Assembly (NCBI GenBank): GCA_027493055.1
Contig: JAPUDO010000012.1
Coordinates: 55,669 to 119,668, forward strand
DNA: 64,000 bases
Source of the DNA: Niabella sp.
GTDB taxonomy: Bacteria > Bacteroidota > Bacteroidia > Chitinophagales > Chitinophagaceae
Direction: 5' to 3'
Shown here: in pieces, positions 16,164-26,037 of the stretch
Layout of the letters: every line of letters starts with the position of its first letter
How positions within the stretch are numbered: position 1 is the stretch's first letter
The notes under the pieces: generated by a model
What the model saw: only the letters and a program-made list of their open reading frames with translations
Databases searched by the model: none
What the model was told of the DNA's origin: nothing
Made by a program: the position numbers and the translations under genes

Positions 16164-17504
16164 ATGAAAAATGTAATTTACCTGAGTATTTTTTCTTTGT
16201 TAATACTCTTTTCGTGTAAGAAAGATAAGGAGGACAGCTATCCTACTTACAAAGTATCCGTACAGTTAACAGATACTTTAAATAATAATTTTACTGACGT
16301 AACCGGTGTGAGTGTAAAACTATCCAACAACACTACCGGAGATGTATATAATGCTACATCCGATGCCAACGGTTTAGCCGTATTTCAAGTACCGGTAGGC
16401 ATTTATAAAGCATCGGCCAGCACTACCCAAACTGATGGGGCGCAAAAGATAGTATACAATGGTAATTATGATAAAGATATTACAGTTACCAACACTTGGA
16501 CCGGAACCGACATCGCAAAGATAAAACTTGTAAAAGCTCAACTATCCCAGGTTATTATAAAGGAGGTTTTTGTGGGAGGATCCCCAAAAGATGATGGATC
16601 GGGAGTAAATGATTATGATGGTTATATTATTTTATATAATAACTCAGATGCTTCAGCAACTTTAAATAACCTATGCATTGCAACCCCTCATCCAATTACA
16701 TCAACCGGAACAAATAATTATATTGATCCAAACGGAAAACTAAGTTTTGAAGATGAAAAATGGTTTCCAGCTCTTTGGGGATTTTGGTTTTCAAAAAGCT
16801 CAATAACACTTCCGCCCGGCAAACAAATTGTGATAGCTACAGGAAAGGCCATTAACAATACTGTTACTTACAGTAAATCTATTAATTTCGACAACCCGGA
16901 GTATTATGCTTTATACGATTTAACGTCTGGATTTACCGATGACAGATATTATGTTGCTCCAGCTGCTTCTATTCCAAGTAGTCATTTTTTTAAGGGAATT
17001 AAATTTCCCGGTGTAACAACTACTGCATGGCTGCCAGGCGCTATCACAAGCCCAGCTGTTTATATTTTTGTTCCTAAAAACACTACGCCCGAATCATTTG
17101 GTGCCGATGCATTAAATATGGATATGATAACCGGACATCCAAGCTCTACTAGTAAGAAGGTTCCTTTTGATTGGATTTTGGACGGTGTTGAAGGGTTCAG
17201 TTCGGGGAGCGCCAACAACAAAAAGAGATTTCCTTCAATAATTGATGTAGGCAATGTCCCTTTTAAACAAAGGGAAGGCTATTCAATTTACCGCAATGTG
17301 GATAAAGCAGCAACAGAGGCTATTGCTGGTAATGCAGGAAAATTAGTATACAATTATTCATTAGAAACACTGGATACAGATGACAAAAGTAATATTGATG
17401 CAGAGACCTCTATTAAAAACGGGGCTCGTATTGTTTATATGGATAATAACAACTCTACTTTGGATTTTCATGTACGCAGTAAGGCTTCTTTAAGAACCAA
17501 TTAG
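16164..17504 (+). CDS. DUF4876-like surface lipoprotein
   Basis: A 446-residue lipoprotein with lipobox LLILFSC. An N-terminal Ig-like or carboxypeptidase-regulatory domain (YKVSVQLTDTLNNNFTDVTGVSVKLSNN) is followed by a large domain with YDGYIILYNNSDASATLNNLCIA, which has a lamin-tail-like look. The longer frame from 16047 would overlap the receptor by 85 bases; the ATG at 16164 gives a clean signal peptide. It probably acts with the receptor encoded just before it as a surface substrate-binding partner. Family assignment rests on pattern and gene order. Confidence 0.8.
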   Translation: MKNVIYLSIFSLLILFSCKKDKEDSYPTYKVSVQLTDTLNNNFTDVTGVSVKLSNNTTGDVYNATSDANGLAVFQVPVGIYKASASTTQTDGAQKIVYNGNYDKDITVTNTWTGTDIAKIKLVKAQLSQVIIKEVFVGGSPKDDGSGVNDYDGYIILYNNSDASATLNNLCIATPHPITSTGTNNYIDPNGKLSFEDEKWFPALWGFWFSKSSITLPPGKQIVIATGKAINNTVTYSKSINFDNPEYYALYDLTSGFTDDRYYVAPAASIPSSHFFKGIKFPGVTTTAWLPGAITSPAVYIFVPKNTTPESFGADALNMDMITGHPSSTSKKVPFDWILDGVEGFSSGSANNKKRFPSIIDVGNVPFKQREGYSIYRNVDKAATEAIAGNAGKLVYNYSLETLDTDDKSNIDAETSIKNGARIVYMDNNNSTLDFHVRSKASLRTN

Positions 17505-17513
17505 CAGTTATAT

Positions 17514-19124
17514 ATGTGTTTTAACAAACAGACATTAAAATACATCTTCATTCCTGGCGGGGCTTTTTGCTTCGCCATGAATGTTTTTGCACAGCAGGCA
17601 GATACCGTTTTATATGATCTGAACTATATCAAAAACAGCAACGTTTGGCTGGGCAGTAAAAATGCTGCGGGATTACAGTTTGTTCCTGTTAAGAAAGTAT
17701 CAACGGCCACATTGGGTTTTCAGAAATCTGATGGCGGATTTAAAAATTATTCACAGTCGGATAATAGTTATCAATGGGGCGCCAATACAGAATCATTCTA
17801 CCGGTTAAATAAAAATGTAATGTTGTACGGCCTGGTTAACTATGATAACTATAAAGGAAAAGATATGCAGGGATCTGCCTTGGTAGATCCCTCAAAACAC
17901 CCGCTGAGTTTTGAGGATAATGCGGATACTACTTTTGGTGATAAAAAACTGGAACAGTATCACCTTACCGGTGGTGTAAGTGCTCAGCTAAGTAAAAGAT
18001 TCATATTAGGAGGTAACGTTAATTACAAAGCCGGTGATTATGCCAAACTCAAAGATTTAAGATATCAAAACCGGCTTTTTGATTTAGAGGCTTCATTGGG
18101 AGGGTTATACAAAGTGAGTAATAGTATGGAGCTTGGTATAAATTACAGCTATAATAAACGCGTAGAAAGTCTGAAATTTGAAATACATGGTAATACAGAT
18201 AAACAGTATTTGGTTTTTATAAATTACGGTGATTTTTATGGTACTACAGAACTCTTTGGTGAAGAAGGTTATACAAAAGACAAAAGGCCCTTTGTAAACA
18301 ACACAAACGAAATTTCTTTACAGGCGAATATAAAAATATCCCCTGAGGTTGAGTTTCTAAATGAGTTCTCCTTTGGCACAGGAAAGGGATATTTTGGGAA
18401 AAAAGGCACTACTGCTATTATGTTTACAGAGCATGATGCCAATAACTATGGATATACCGGCACATTGCAGTTAAGAAAACCCGGCAACTTACATCAGTTT
18501 AAATTAAATGGCACATACAAATCATTAATTAATAATTTAAATGTTTATCGTAGGGAAACCACTACAGGCGGCGTGTCAACCATTGTTTATTATGGGCAAA
18601 ATGAGGTTTTTACACAGGACCTTACGAATGCCTCTTTAGGATATTGGGGCTACTTAGGACTAATAAATAATATTGCCCAATGGGTCATTAATTCGAGTAT
18701 TGATTATACAAATAGAAATCAAAAAACAACAATATATCCGTTCTATAGAAAACAGGATTTATCTTTTTGGAAAATCGACGGTATGGCAACGAGAAACATT
18801 ATTCAGGCAGATCACATGTGGAGCTTTTCATTTGGCTTAGCCGCAGCTTCCGGCAGTGGTGGTAGATACACTGATGCGTTATACCAAACACCGTCTGCGG
18901 ATCAAAGAGCGCCGGCATCGAGAGAGACTTACCTGAACCAGGAATATGAGTTTTTAACTAAACCGAGGGTAACAGTTGAACCGGCAATACAATATAGTAA
19001 GCTGGTTAATAATAATATGGCGGCTTATATTAAGCTGGGCACCAGGTATACACGGGCTTTTGACGTTTCTTATTTAGGCAGGTCTTATAACAATGCAAGC
19101 CTTTCAATAGGTTGTTTCTTTTAA
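17514..19124 (+). CDS. DUF6850-like outer-membrane beta-barrel protein
   Basis: A 536-residue protein with a signal peptide ending at NVFAQ and alternating amphipathic strands to a C-terminal Phe (SLSIGCFF), as expected for an outer-membrane barrel. It starts 9 bases after the DUF4876-like gene and ends 17 bases before the peroxidase, so the four genes read as one operon. I do not know its activity. Gene order suggests a second pore or an assembly partner of the receptor. Confidence 0.8.
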   Translation: MCFNKQTLKYIFIPGGAFCFAMNVFAQQADTVLYDLNYIKNSNVWLGSKNAAGLQFVPVKKVSTATLGFQKSDGGFKNYSQSDNSYQWGANTESFYRLNKNVMLYGLVNYDNYKGKDMQGSALVDPSKHPLSFEDNADTTFGDKKLEQYHLTGGVSAQLSKRFILGGNVNYKAGDYAKLKDLRYQNRLFDLEASLGGLYKVSNSMELGINYSYNKRVESLKFEIHGNTDKQYLVFINYGDFYGTTELFGEEGYTKDKRPFVNNTNEISLQANIKISPEVEFLNEFSFGTGKGYFGKKGTTAIMFTEHDANNYGYTGTLQLRKPGNLHQFKLNGTYKSLINNLNVYRRETTTGGVSTIVYYGQNEVFTQDLTNASLGYWGYLGLINNIAQWVINSSIDYTNRNQKTTIYPFYRKQDLSFWKIDGMATRNIIQADHMWSFSFGLAAASGSGGRYTDALYQTPSADQRAPASRETYLNQEYEFLTKPRVTVEPAIQYSKLVNNNMAAYIKLGTRYTRAFDVSYLGRSYNNASLSIGCFF

Positions 19125-19141
19125 ACGTATTTTTGTAACCC

Positions 19142-20281
19142 ATGCGTAAAACTTATCTGGCTGTAGGAGCGATCATTGTATTAGGTATGATGTCTTTTTC
19201 ATACACTAATTATTCGGCGCAGGTATTTAAAAGCTATACTGATTCACTACGAAGCTTATACAGCCGTTCCATCAGCCAATGGCCGCAACCAACTATTGAT
19301 TCAGGCGCTGTCTGGTCTGAAATGGCAGCCATTCCTAAAGACGATACTTCCTGGTCAAAATCTGATAAAGACCCGGTAACACGTCTGGGCATGTTCCTGT
19401 TCTTTGATCCCAAACTATCCGGCTCCAACCAGATCTCCTGCAGCAGCTGTCATGATCCGGACCTGGCATGGCAGGACGGACGGGTGATTGCATTAGGTAA
19501 TGATCACTTACAGGGCAACCGCAATACACAAAGCCTCCTGAATGTATTTATCTATCCCAAACTGTTTTGGGATGGCAGGGCCACCAGCTTTGAATCGCAA
19601 ATGGTAGAGCCGCTTAGCGCGCACCACGAAATGAATATGGACGTACCAACATTGGGTGAAAAGCTGGCTAAAATAAAAGGATATCAGGCACTATTTGAAA
19701 AAGCCTATGGCAGCCCTGAAATAGATTTTGATAAGATAGCAAAAGCGCTTACAGCTTTTCAAACAACTATTAAAAGCCGCAGCACACGCTTTGATAAATT
19801 TATGAGCGGCGATCACGATGAATTTACCGATGATGAAGTGGCTGGCCTGCATTTATTCCGCACCAAAGCCCGTTGCATGAACTGCCATAGCGGACCTTAT
19901 CTTACAGATACCTCTTTCCATAATATTGGCCTTACTTATTATAAAAGAAAGTTTGAAGATCTGGGCCGCTATAACATAACCAAAAAGAACGAAGATGTAG
20001 GCAGGTTCAGAACGCCTTCCTTACGCGAGCTGGAAAGAACCCGCCCCTGGATGCACAACGGGCTATTTGATAACCTGGAGGGCGTGGTAAATATGTATAA
20101 CAGCGGTATGCCGCAAAAGCCCAAAACAGAAGAGCAAAAGAACGACCCGATGTTTCCTCAGACAGACCGGTTATTAAAACCACTGAACCTCACCCAACAG
20201 GAAAAAAAGCAGCTGGTAGCATTTTTAAATACCTTAACCGGCGTGCCTTACCGGATGCGCAGGCCGGAGATTCCAAAGTAA
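19142..20281 (+). CDS. Di-haem cytochrome c peroxidase
   Basis: A 379-residue exported protein of the bacterial cytochrome c peroxidase/MauG family. Two c-type haem sites are visible: C100-S-S-C-H104 and C245-M-N-C-H249. The N-terminus is hydrophobic. The family reduces hydrogen peroxide with electrons from a small cytochrome, or oxidises protein residues as MauG does. Its place at the end of a metal-uptake operon suggests either protection from peroxide during metal import or redox change of the imported metal; this is inference. Confidence 0.92.
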   Translation: MRKTYLAVGAIIVLGMMSFSYTNYSAQVFKSYTDSLRSLYSRSISQWPQPTIDSGAVWSEMAAIPKDDTSWSKSDKDPVTRLGMFLFFDPKLSGSNQISCSSCHDPDLAWQDGRVIALGNDHLQGNRNTQSLLNVFIYPKLFWDGRATSFESQMVEPLSAHHEMNMDVPTLGEKLAKIKGYQALFEKAYGSPEIDFDKIAKALTAFQTTIKSRSTRFDKFMSGDHDEFTDDEVAGLHLFRTKARCMNCHSGPYLTDTSFHNIGLTYYKRKFEDLGRYNITKKNEDVGRFRTPSLRELERTRPWMHNGLFDNLEGVVNMYNSGMPQKPKTEEQKNDPMFPQTDRLLKPLNLTQQEKKQLVAFLNTLTGVPYRMRRPEIPK

Positions 20282-20291
20282 AAATAATTAG

Positions 20292-20338
20292 CCACAGATG
20301 CACGGATAGAAGTATAGAAATTATCTGTGCATCCGTGG
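20292..20338. repeat. Inverted repeat after the peroxidase gene
   Basis: CCACAGATGCACGGATA (20292-20308) pairs with 20322-20338 at 15 of 17 positions. A related word is at 3431-3447. It may help end the operon, but no T-tract follows. The rest of the gap to 20554 resembles dispersed TTTCGTAGCGAAGCGGAGAA-type repeats. Confidence 0.5.
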
Positions 20339-20554
20339 TATTATAATAAATGCAGCAATGACAGGTACAGCTGTCGCCATTTCGTAGCGAAGCGGAGAAA
20401 TCTCAACATAAAGCATTTACTGAGTTCGTTGCAAGTTATGGATTTCATTGAGTTCCCTCTCTTCGATCGGGAAGACGACACTTTTCGTAAACATTAACAG
20501 GCAATTCCTTTACCCGGCATACCATTACCTATCATCTCTATTCGTGGCACTATC

Positions 20555-21919
20555 TTATTCCGCAAAGTACTTATGAAAATACGGTATGGTCTCTATCCCT
20601 TTATAATAATTCTCTATATTATACTTTTCATTGGGGCTATGTAAACCATCATTATCCAGCCCAAAGCCCATAAAGATGATCTTAATGCCCAATTCACTTT
20701 CCAGGGTATGGCAAATAGGAATACTGCCGCCACCTTTAACAGGAATAGGCGTTTTACCAAACGTAGTTTCCAGTGCTTTGCTGGCTGCCTGGTAGCCTTT
20801 GCTGTCAATTGGGGTACCGTAAGGCTCGCCGCCATGATGTTCAAAAGCATTTACTGTAACACAGGAAGGAGCTATCTTTCTGAAATGATCTAATAATAAT
20901 TTTGTCATCTTTTCGCTGGACTGGTTGGGCACCAGCCTCGCCGAAATTTTTGCAGTAGCTTTAGCCGGGAGTACAGTTTTGGCTCCTTCGCCGGTGTACC
21001 CACCCCAAATACCATTCAACTCCAATGTAGGCCTGATGCCGGTTCTTTCATAAGTACTGTATCCTTTTTCACCCCATAATTCTTTAATGCCTATTTCATC
21101 TTTGTATTCCTGCTCATCAAAAGGCGCCTGGTTGATCAATGCCCTTTCTTCATCGGAAAGCGTTTGAACATCATCATAAAAACCCGGAATGGTAATATGG
21201 TTATTTTCATCATGACAGCTGGCAATCATCTTCGACAGTACCACCACTGGATTGGCTACAGCACCGCCGTAAGTACCGCTATGCAAATCACGCGCAGCGG
21301 CCGTTACTTCTACCTCAATATAGCTCAGCCCACGCACGCCGGTATCCAGTGACGGATTTTCCATACTTAGCAAAGAGCTGTCGCTTATTAAGATCACATC
21401 GGCTTTTAGCAAGTCTTTGTGCGCTGCAACAAATGCACCCAGGTTAGGTGATCCCACTTCTTCCTCACCTTCTATAATAAACTTCATATTGGTAGTCATG
21501 GTGTTGGTTTTCACCATTGTTTCCAGGGCTTTCACATGCATATAAAATTGCCCTTTATCATCCGCGCTGCCGCGTGCAAACACTTTATCATCAATAATTG
21601 TAGGTTCAAACGGCGGGGTTTTCCAAAGCTCCAGGGGCTCTACCGGCTGCACATCGTAGTGGCCGTACACCAATACCGTGGGCATTGCAGGATCAATGAT
21701 CTTTTCTCCATATACTACCGGATGGCCGCCTGTGTCCATTACTTCCGCTTTATCACAACCACTTGCCAGCAGCAACGCTTTCACTGCTTCGGCGCAGGTG
21801 GTCATATCTTCTTTGTTCTCGCTTTTGGCGCTAATAGAAGGGATGCGTAACAGATCCATCATTTCATTTAAGAATCTTTCCTTGTTTTGTTCCTGGTATT
21901 CTTTCCAAACCTGGCTCAT
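20555..21919 (-). CDS. M20-family dipeptidase
   Basis: A 454-residue cytoplasmic metallopeptidase. Zinc-site motifs are visible: VYGHYDVQP, RGSADDKGQ, and IEGEEEVGSPN with the catalytic Glu pair. A dimerisation domain lies in the middle and a late His-containing site in FGLDNDGLHSPNEKY. There is no signal peptide. The family hydrolyses dipeptides such as carnosine-like or general dipeptides. A TACCTTCG -7-like element lies before the start. It is a single gene. Confidence 0.92.
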   Translation of the reverse strand: MSQVWKEYQEQNKERFLNEMMDLLRIPSISAKSENKEDMTTCAEAVKALLLASGCDKAEVMDTGGHPVVYGEKIIDPAMPTVLVYGHYDVQPVEPLELWKTPPFEPTIIDDKVFARGSADDKGQFYMHVKALETMVKTNTMTTNMKFIIEGEEEVGSPNLGAFVAAHKDLLKADVILISDSSLLSMENPSLDTGVRGLSYIEVEVTAAARDLHSGTYGGAVANPVVVLSKMIASCHDENNHITIPGFYDDVQTLSDEERALINQAPFDEQEYKDEIGIKELWGEKGYSTYERTGIRPTLELNGIWGGYTGEGAKTVLPAKATAKISARLVPNQSSEKMTKLLLDHFRKIAPSCVTVNAFEHHGGEPYGTPIDSKGYQAASKALETTFGKTPIPVKGGGSIPICHTLESELGIKIIFMGFGLDNDGLHSPNEKYNIENYYKGIETIPYFHKYFAE

Positions 21920-22250
21920 AATAAATTTGTTTTGAACGAAGGTAACAGAAAATTGATTTAAGTCCGAAAGTCAGAAAAGCCGGGAAGTCAGAAAGACCGG
22001 GGATATGTGAACGGATACGGGTTACTGGATGTACTTAAATGCTGGTTCCTGCTAATAGTTCATGGCCAATGCTTGATACTTGATATTGGTTGCTGGTTAA
22101 CCGCCGTTGCGGGTGCCTTAATATTCTACATTTTACATCCTCTATCAACTTTTAAACCTATCAACCTTTCAACTTTCCACCCTGTCAACTGTCATCTGTC
22201 CTCCGCCCACTTGCATATCGTACACCGTACATCTTACATCTAATATCACA
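21920..22250. repeat. Gap filled with word-type dispersed repeats
   Basis: No gene is seen in this 331-base stretch. It holds permuted short words shared with other gaps: AAGTCAGAAAG, GATACTTGATATTGG, ACTTTTAAACCTATCAACC, CTGTCAACTGTCATCTGTC and CGTACACCGTACATCTTACA. The CTGTCAACTGTCATCTGTC word is the same type found inside the hisS coding sequence. Confidence 0.6.
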
Positions 22251-23417
22251 TCAGCTAATTGGCTCATTCCTTAATCCGGCCACTTTATCCGTTACTTCTT
22301 TTATTGCAAAATCAATTTCATCTATGCGGGTAAACCGCCCGATACTAAAGCGCAGCGCAGCTTTGGCGAGAGCTGGCTCTATGCCCATAGCAGTTAAAAC
22401 ATAAGATGGATCAAGGCTGCCGCTGGTACAGGCAGAACCCGATGACAAGGCAATCGTTTTATTAAGAGCCGAAAGTAACAGGCTGCTGTTCAAATCCGTA
22501 AAAGACAGGTTGAGCACATGTGGCAGGCACATTTCTGCATGGCCGTTTAAAAACGTGCCGGGGATGCTTAATAATCCATCCCTTAGCTTATTTCTGAGGG
22601 CCGCTAATTGTTGAATTTCCCCGGGCATCTGCTTCATACATAATTCGCATGACTTACCAAAACCAACAATGCCCGGTACGTTCAGCGTGCCGCTTCTTAT
22701 ATTCCGCTCCTGCCCGCCACCTGTTAGCTGCGGCGTAATTGTTACACGGGGATTCCGGCTCCTGATGTACAATGCACCCACGCCTTTAGGACCATACATC
22801 TTATGTGCGCTAAAGCTCATCAGGTCCATTCCCGCTTCATTTACATCAACAGGTATTTTTCCTGCTGCCTGTGTTGCATCGCAAAAAAATAATACCTGCT
22901 GCTGCTTACAGATAGCACCTATTTCTTTTACAGGCTGGATAACGCCCGTTTCATTATTGGCAAACATCACGCTCACCAGAATGGTGGAGGGTGTTATTGC
23001 TGCAGACAGCTCTTCAAGGTCTGTAATACCCTCTTTATTTACTTTAAGAAAGGTTATGGCGGCTCCTTTTTTCTCAAGCGCTTTACAGGTATCTAAAACA
23101 GCCTTATGCTCAGTAGCCGAAGTGATGATATGATTGCCTTTTACAGCATACCTGTTAAAAATGCCCCTTAACGCCAGGTTGCAGGCTTCTGTAGCGCCGG
23201 ATGTAAAAATAATTTCTTCCGGCCGGGCATTCACCAGCGCTGCGGCCCTTTGGCGGGCCTGTTCTACGGCAGCCTCTGCGCTCCAGCCAAAACTATGTAC
23301 ACGGCTTGATGCGTTGCCAAAATGTGTGGTAAAATAAGGCAGCATTTCCGCTACCACCCGCTCATCGCAGGGAGTGGTGGCGCTATAATCCATATAAACA
23401 GGGGTATCTGCCGGCAT
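22251..23417 (-). CDS. Cysteine desulfurase (IscS/NifS family)
   Basis: A 388-residue pyridoxal-phosphate enzyme that takes sulfur from cysteine for iron-sulfur clusters and thio-modified tRNA. The PLP lysine is in FSAHKMYGPKG and the catalytic Cys is in the loop SSGSACTSGSLDPSYVL, as in group I enzymes. The N-terminus (VYMDYSATTPCD) is typical. The C-terminus lacks the IscU-docking end seen in proteobacterial IscS. No scaffold gene is next to it, so the exact partner is unknown. Confidence 0.92.
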   Translation of the reverse strand: MPADTPVYMDYSATTPCDERVVAEMLPYFTTHFGNASSRVHSFGWSAEAAVEQARQRAAALVNARPEEIIFTSGATEACNLALRGIFNRYAVKGNHIITSATEHKAVLDTCKALEKKGAAITFLKVNKEGITDLEELSAAITPSTILVSVMFANNETGVIQPVKEIGAICKQQQVLFFCDATQAAGKIPVDVNEAGMDLMSFSAHKMYGPKGVGALYIRSRNPRVTITPQLTGGGQERNIRSGTLNVPGIVGFGKSCELCMKQMPGEIQQLAALRNKLRDGLLSIPGTFLNGHAEMCLPHVLNLSFTDLNSSLLLSALNKTIALSSGSACTSGSLDPSYVLTAMGIEPALAKAALRFSIGRFTRIDEIDFAIKEVTDKVAGLRNEPIS

Positions 23418-23659
23418 GGGCTAAAGGTAAAAAATACACATGAATTCCGGCAGGTAAAATGTGCCGTTCCGAGTTATCAGTTTGCAGATATTGATTACCT
23501 AACTCTTGTTCAATATGTTATTGACATAAATATCGGAACACAGATATTTTCTAAGAATGAATAAAAATTTGGATAGTGTATCCGCAAAAACCTGTGCCGA
23601 AAGCTTATTGGTCCTGATGAATGATACCAGGATGCCAGTTAAAAGCAAGCCCTATGTAG

Positions 23660-24385
23660 CTATTGCAGGCTGTGGCCATTAAACCCTAATGAGTCAATAG
23701 CAGTGTTAGCAGCAATTTGAGAAGCATCTTTTTTATTGAAAGCAGTGCCCTGTGCAATAGTTTGGCCATCTACTACAGCAGCTACGGTAAACAGCCGGCG
23801 TCCGTTTTCTATTCTCTCGTCAAGGGTAACAAACTCAAGCGTTTTACCGTTTCTGTTAGCCCAGCCGTACAATTTATTTTTATGGTTAATTTCCCTGAGT
23901 TCCAGTTCGTCCATAAACATGTGGGGCGTTATAATATAATCCTGTACCCAACGGTAAGTACGCTTATAACCGTAGTCAAGGTAAATAGCGCCCACCAGCG
24001 CTTCCAGTGTATTGCCAAAAATATGGCTGGTTTTGAGGCAACTGTCCAGCTTGTTGAACCGGGAAATTTTTTTTAGCCCCATTTTTACCGCTACATCGTT
24101 CAGCTGCTGGCGGTTGACCATTTTGCTTCGCATTTCTGTAAGGAAGCCTTCTCCGTGGTAGGGATAACGCCGGAACAGGTAGTCGGCTATTATAGCGCTG
24201 AGAATAGCATCTCCCAGGTATTCCAGCCGTTCATTATTTTCATCTACACCTTCACTAACAGAACGGTGTGTAAGCGCAGTTTTATAGAGGGCAAAATTAT
24301 CGGGTACAAAACCCAATATATTTTTCAGCTCCTTTTTGAGAGAAGCATTCGTATTCCTGGTAAATAAGTCCCTGATGAACCCCAC
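23660..24385 (-). CDS. rnc: Ribonuclease III
   Basis: A 241-residue double-strand RNA endonuclease used in rRNA and mRNA processing. The signature NERLEYLGDAILSAIIADYLF is present, with the second metal-site helix near NTLEALVGAIYLDYG. A C-terminal double-stranded-RNA-binding domain spans about residues 170-235 (KNKLYGWANRNGKTLEF to SQIAANTAIDSL). It follows fabF by three bases in the classic acpP-fabF-rnc order. Confidence 0.95.
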   Translation of the reverse strand: MGFIRDLFTRNTNASLKKELKNILGFVPDNFALYKTALTHRSVSEGVDENNERLEYLGDAILSAIIADYLFRRYPYHGEGFLTEMRSKMVNRQQLNDVAVKMGLKKISRFNKLDSCLKTSHIFGNTLEALVGAIYLDYGYKRTYRWVQDYIITPHMFMDELELREINHKNKLYGWANRNGKTLEFVTLDERIENGRRLFTVAAVVDGQTIAQGTAFNKKDASQIAANTAIDSLGFNGHSLQ

Positions 24386-24388
24386 AAA

Positions 24389-25639
24389 TTATGTGTATTT
24401 CTTTACAATTACGCAGGCATTATGCCCGCCAAAACCGAAAGTATTACTTAAAGCAACATTTACCACACGGTTTTGCGCTTTATTAAAGGTAAAATTTAAT
24501 TTCGGATCAAGCTCCGGATCATCAGTAAAATGGTTGATAGTGGGCGGCACTATATCGTGTATCACACTCTTTATACAGGCTATCGCTTCTATTACACCTG
24601 CAGCGCCCAGGCAATGGCCCGTCATACTTTTGGTAGAGCTTATATTGAGCTTATAAGCATGCTCTCCGAAAACATCCAGAATTGCTTTTGTTTCTGCTAT
24701 ATCACCCAATGGTGTGGCAGTACCGTGGGTATTGATATAATCAACATCGGTTATACCCAGTCCGGCATCATTCAATGCGGCCAGCATAACATTTTTAGCG
24801 CCAAGGCCCTGAGGATGCGGGGCCGTAATATGGTAAGCATCGGCGCTTGCACCACCGCCTACTACTTCACAGTAAATTTTAGCGCCCCGGGCTTTTGCAT
24901 GCTCTAATTCTTCAAGCACCAAAATACCGGCAGCTTCTCCTATTACAAATCCATCGCGGTCCTTATCGTAAGGCCTGCTGGCTGTAGCGGGATCGTCATT
25001 GCGCTCGCTCATGGCTTTCATGGCATTAAATCCGCCAATCCCGGCTTCGCTGATTACTGCTTCACTACCCCCTGTCACCATAATATCAGCTTTTCCCAGC
25101 CTTATCAGGTTCAGCGCATCAATCATTGCATTAGTACTGCTGGCACAGGCACTTGTAACCGCATAATTAGGACCCCGTAAATTATGCCTCATACTTACCT
25201 GACCGGCTGCAATATCAAGGATCATTTTAGGAATAAAAAACGGGTTAAAGCGTGGGGTGCCATCGCCTTTGGCAAATTCCATCACTTCGTGCTGAAAGGT
25301 GGTCAATCCGCCAATGCCACTGCCCAGCACCACACCGGTCCTGTCAGGGTTTACATTTTCTTTGTTTAACCCCGCATCAGCCATGGCCTGATCACTAGCA
25401 AGCAGTGCAAATTGAGCGAAACGGTCTATTTTACGCGCCTCTTTTTTGTCAAGAAAATTTGTAGGCTCAAAGTTCTTTACTTCGCAGGCGAACCTGGTTC
25501 TGAACTTTGATGCATCAAATAAGGTGATAGGAGCTGCGCCCGAAACACCATTGATCAGCCCGTTCCAATAATCATCTACTGAATTGCCCAGTGGTGTCAA
25601 TGCACCCATGCCGGTTATAACAACCCTTTTTAATTCCAT
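24389..25639 (-). CDS. fabF: 3-oxoacyl-[ACP] synthase II
   Basis: A 416-residue condensing enzyme of fatty-acid elongation. The Cys-His-His triad is visible: VTSACASS, NTHGTATPLGD and GHCLGAAGVIEA. It joins malonyl-ACP with acyl-ACP. The upstream gene is acpP, its substrate carrier, and a hairpin with a T-tract lies between them. Confidence 0.96.
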   Translation of the reverse strand: MELKRVVITGMGALTPLGNSVDDYWNGLINGVSGAAPITLFDASKFRTRFACEVKNFEPTNFLDKKEARKIDRFAQFALLASDQAMADAGLNKENVNPDRTGVVLGSGIGGLTTFQHEVMEFAKGDGTPRFNPFFIPKMILDIAAGQVSMRHNLRGPNYAVTSACASSTNAMIDALNLIRLGKADIMVTGGSEAVISEAGIGGFNAMKAMSERNDDPATASRPYDKDRDGFVIGEAAGILVLEELEHAKARGAKIYCEVVGGGASADAYHITAPHPQGLGAKNVMLAALNDAGLGITDVDYINTHGTATPLGDIAETKAILDVFGEHAYKLNISSTKSMTGHCLGAAGVIEAIACIKSVIHDIVPPTINHFTDDPELDPKLNFTFNKAQNRVVNVALSNTFGFGGHNACVIVKKYT

Positions 25640-25667
25640 AAGCGGTGAAGCTCTACGTTAATAAAAA

Positions 25668-25700
25668 CCGCCTTTGCAGGGGTAACCACTTCAAAGGCGG
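25668..25700 (-). terminator. Internal terminator between acpP and fabF
   Basis: CCGCCTTTG pairs perfectly with CAAAGGCGG, and on the minus strand the stem is followed by TTTTTATT. It would let acpP be transcribed in excess over fabF and rnc by partial termination. Confidence 0.75.
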
Positions 25701-25766
25701 ATATAAAATTCGCTAATTTTTTGCCAGCTTATTCATCCGGCAACTGAAGCATTTGTTTTAAAATTA

Positions 25767-26003
25767 TTACTTAGCGTGCTCTTCCAAGTATGATACAGCC
25801 TGGCCAACAGTGGTAATTGTCTCAGCCTGCTCATCAGGAATAGAAATATTGAATTCTTTTTCAAATTCCATAATCAACTCAACGGTATCCAGAGAATCCG
25901 CGCCCAAATCGTTGGTAAAAGATGCTTCGGTGGTTACTTCTGCTTCGTCAACACCTAATTTGTCAACGATGATTTTTTTTACTCTTGATGCAATGTCTGA
26001 CAT
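25767..26003 (-). CDS. acpP: Acyl carrier protein
   Basis: A 78-residue acidic protein that carries growing fatty-acyl chains on a phosphopantetheine arm. The attachment Ser37 lies in [11 protein letters not shown]. It is first in the acpP-fabF-rnc cluster, with a perfect -7 element upstream and a terminator-like hairpin downstream. Confidence 0.97.
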   Translation of the reverse strand: MSDIASRVKKIIVDKLGVDEAEVTTEASFTNDLGADSLDTVELIMEFEKEFNISIPDEQAETITTVGQAVSYLEEHAK

Positions 26004-26029
26004 ATCTGATTGTTTTTGTTTGTTGAGTG

Positions 26030-26037
26030 CAAAAATA
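26030..26037 (-). promoter_or_regulatory. -7 element TATTTTTG of acpP
   Basis: Perfect TAnnTTTG on the minus strand, 26 bases before the ATG. A TTG lies 21 bases further upstream, close to the usual -33 spacing. Confidence 0.6.

Noticed and set aside
23557-23682. 41-codon frame MNKNLDSVSAKTCAESLL... between iscS-like gene and rnc
   Set aside because: Open and with a plausible ATG, but it overlaps the end of rnc and has no recognised relatives; too weak to list.
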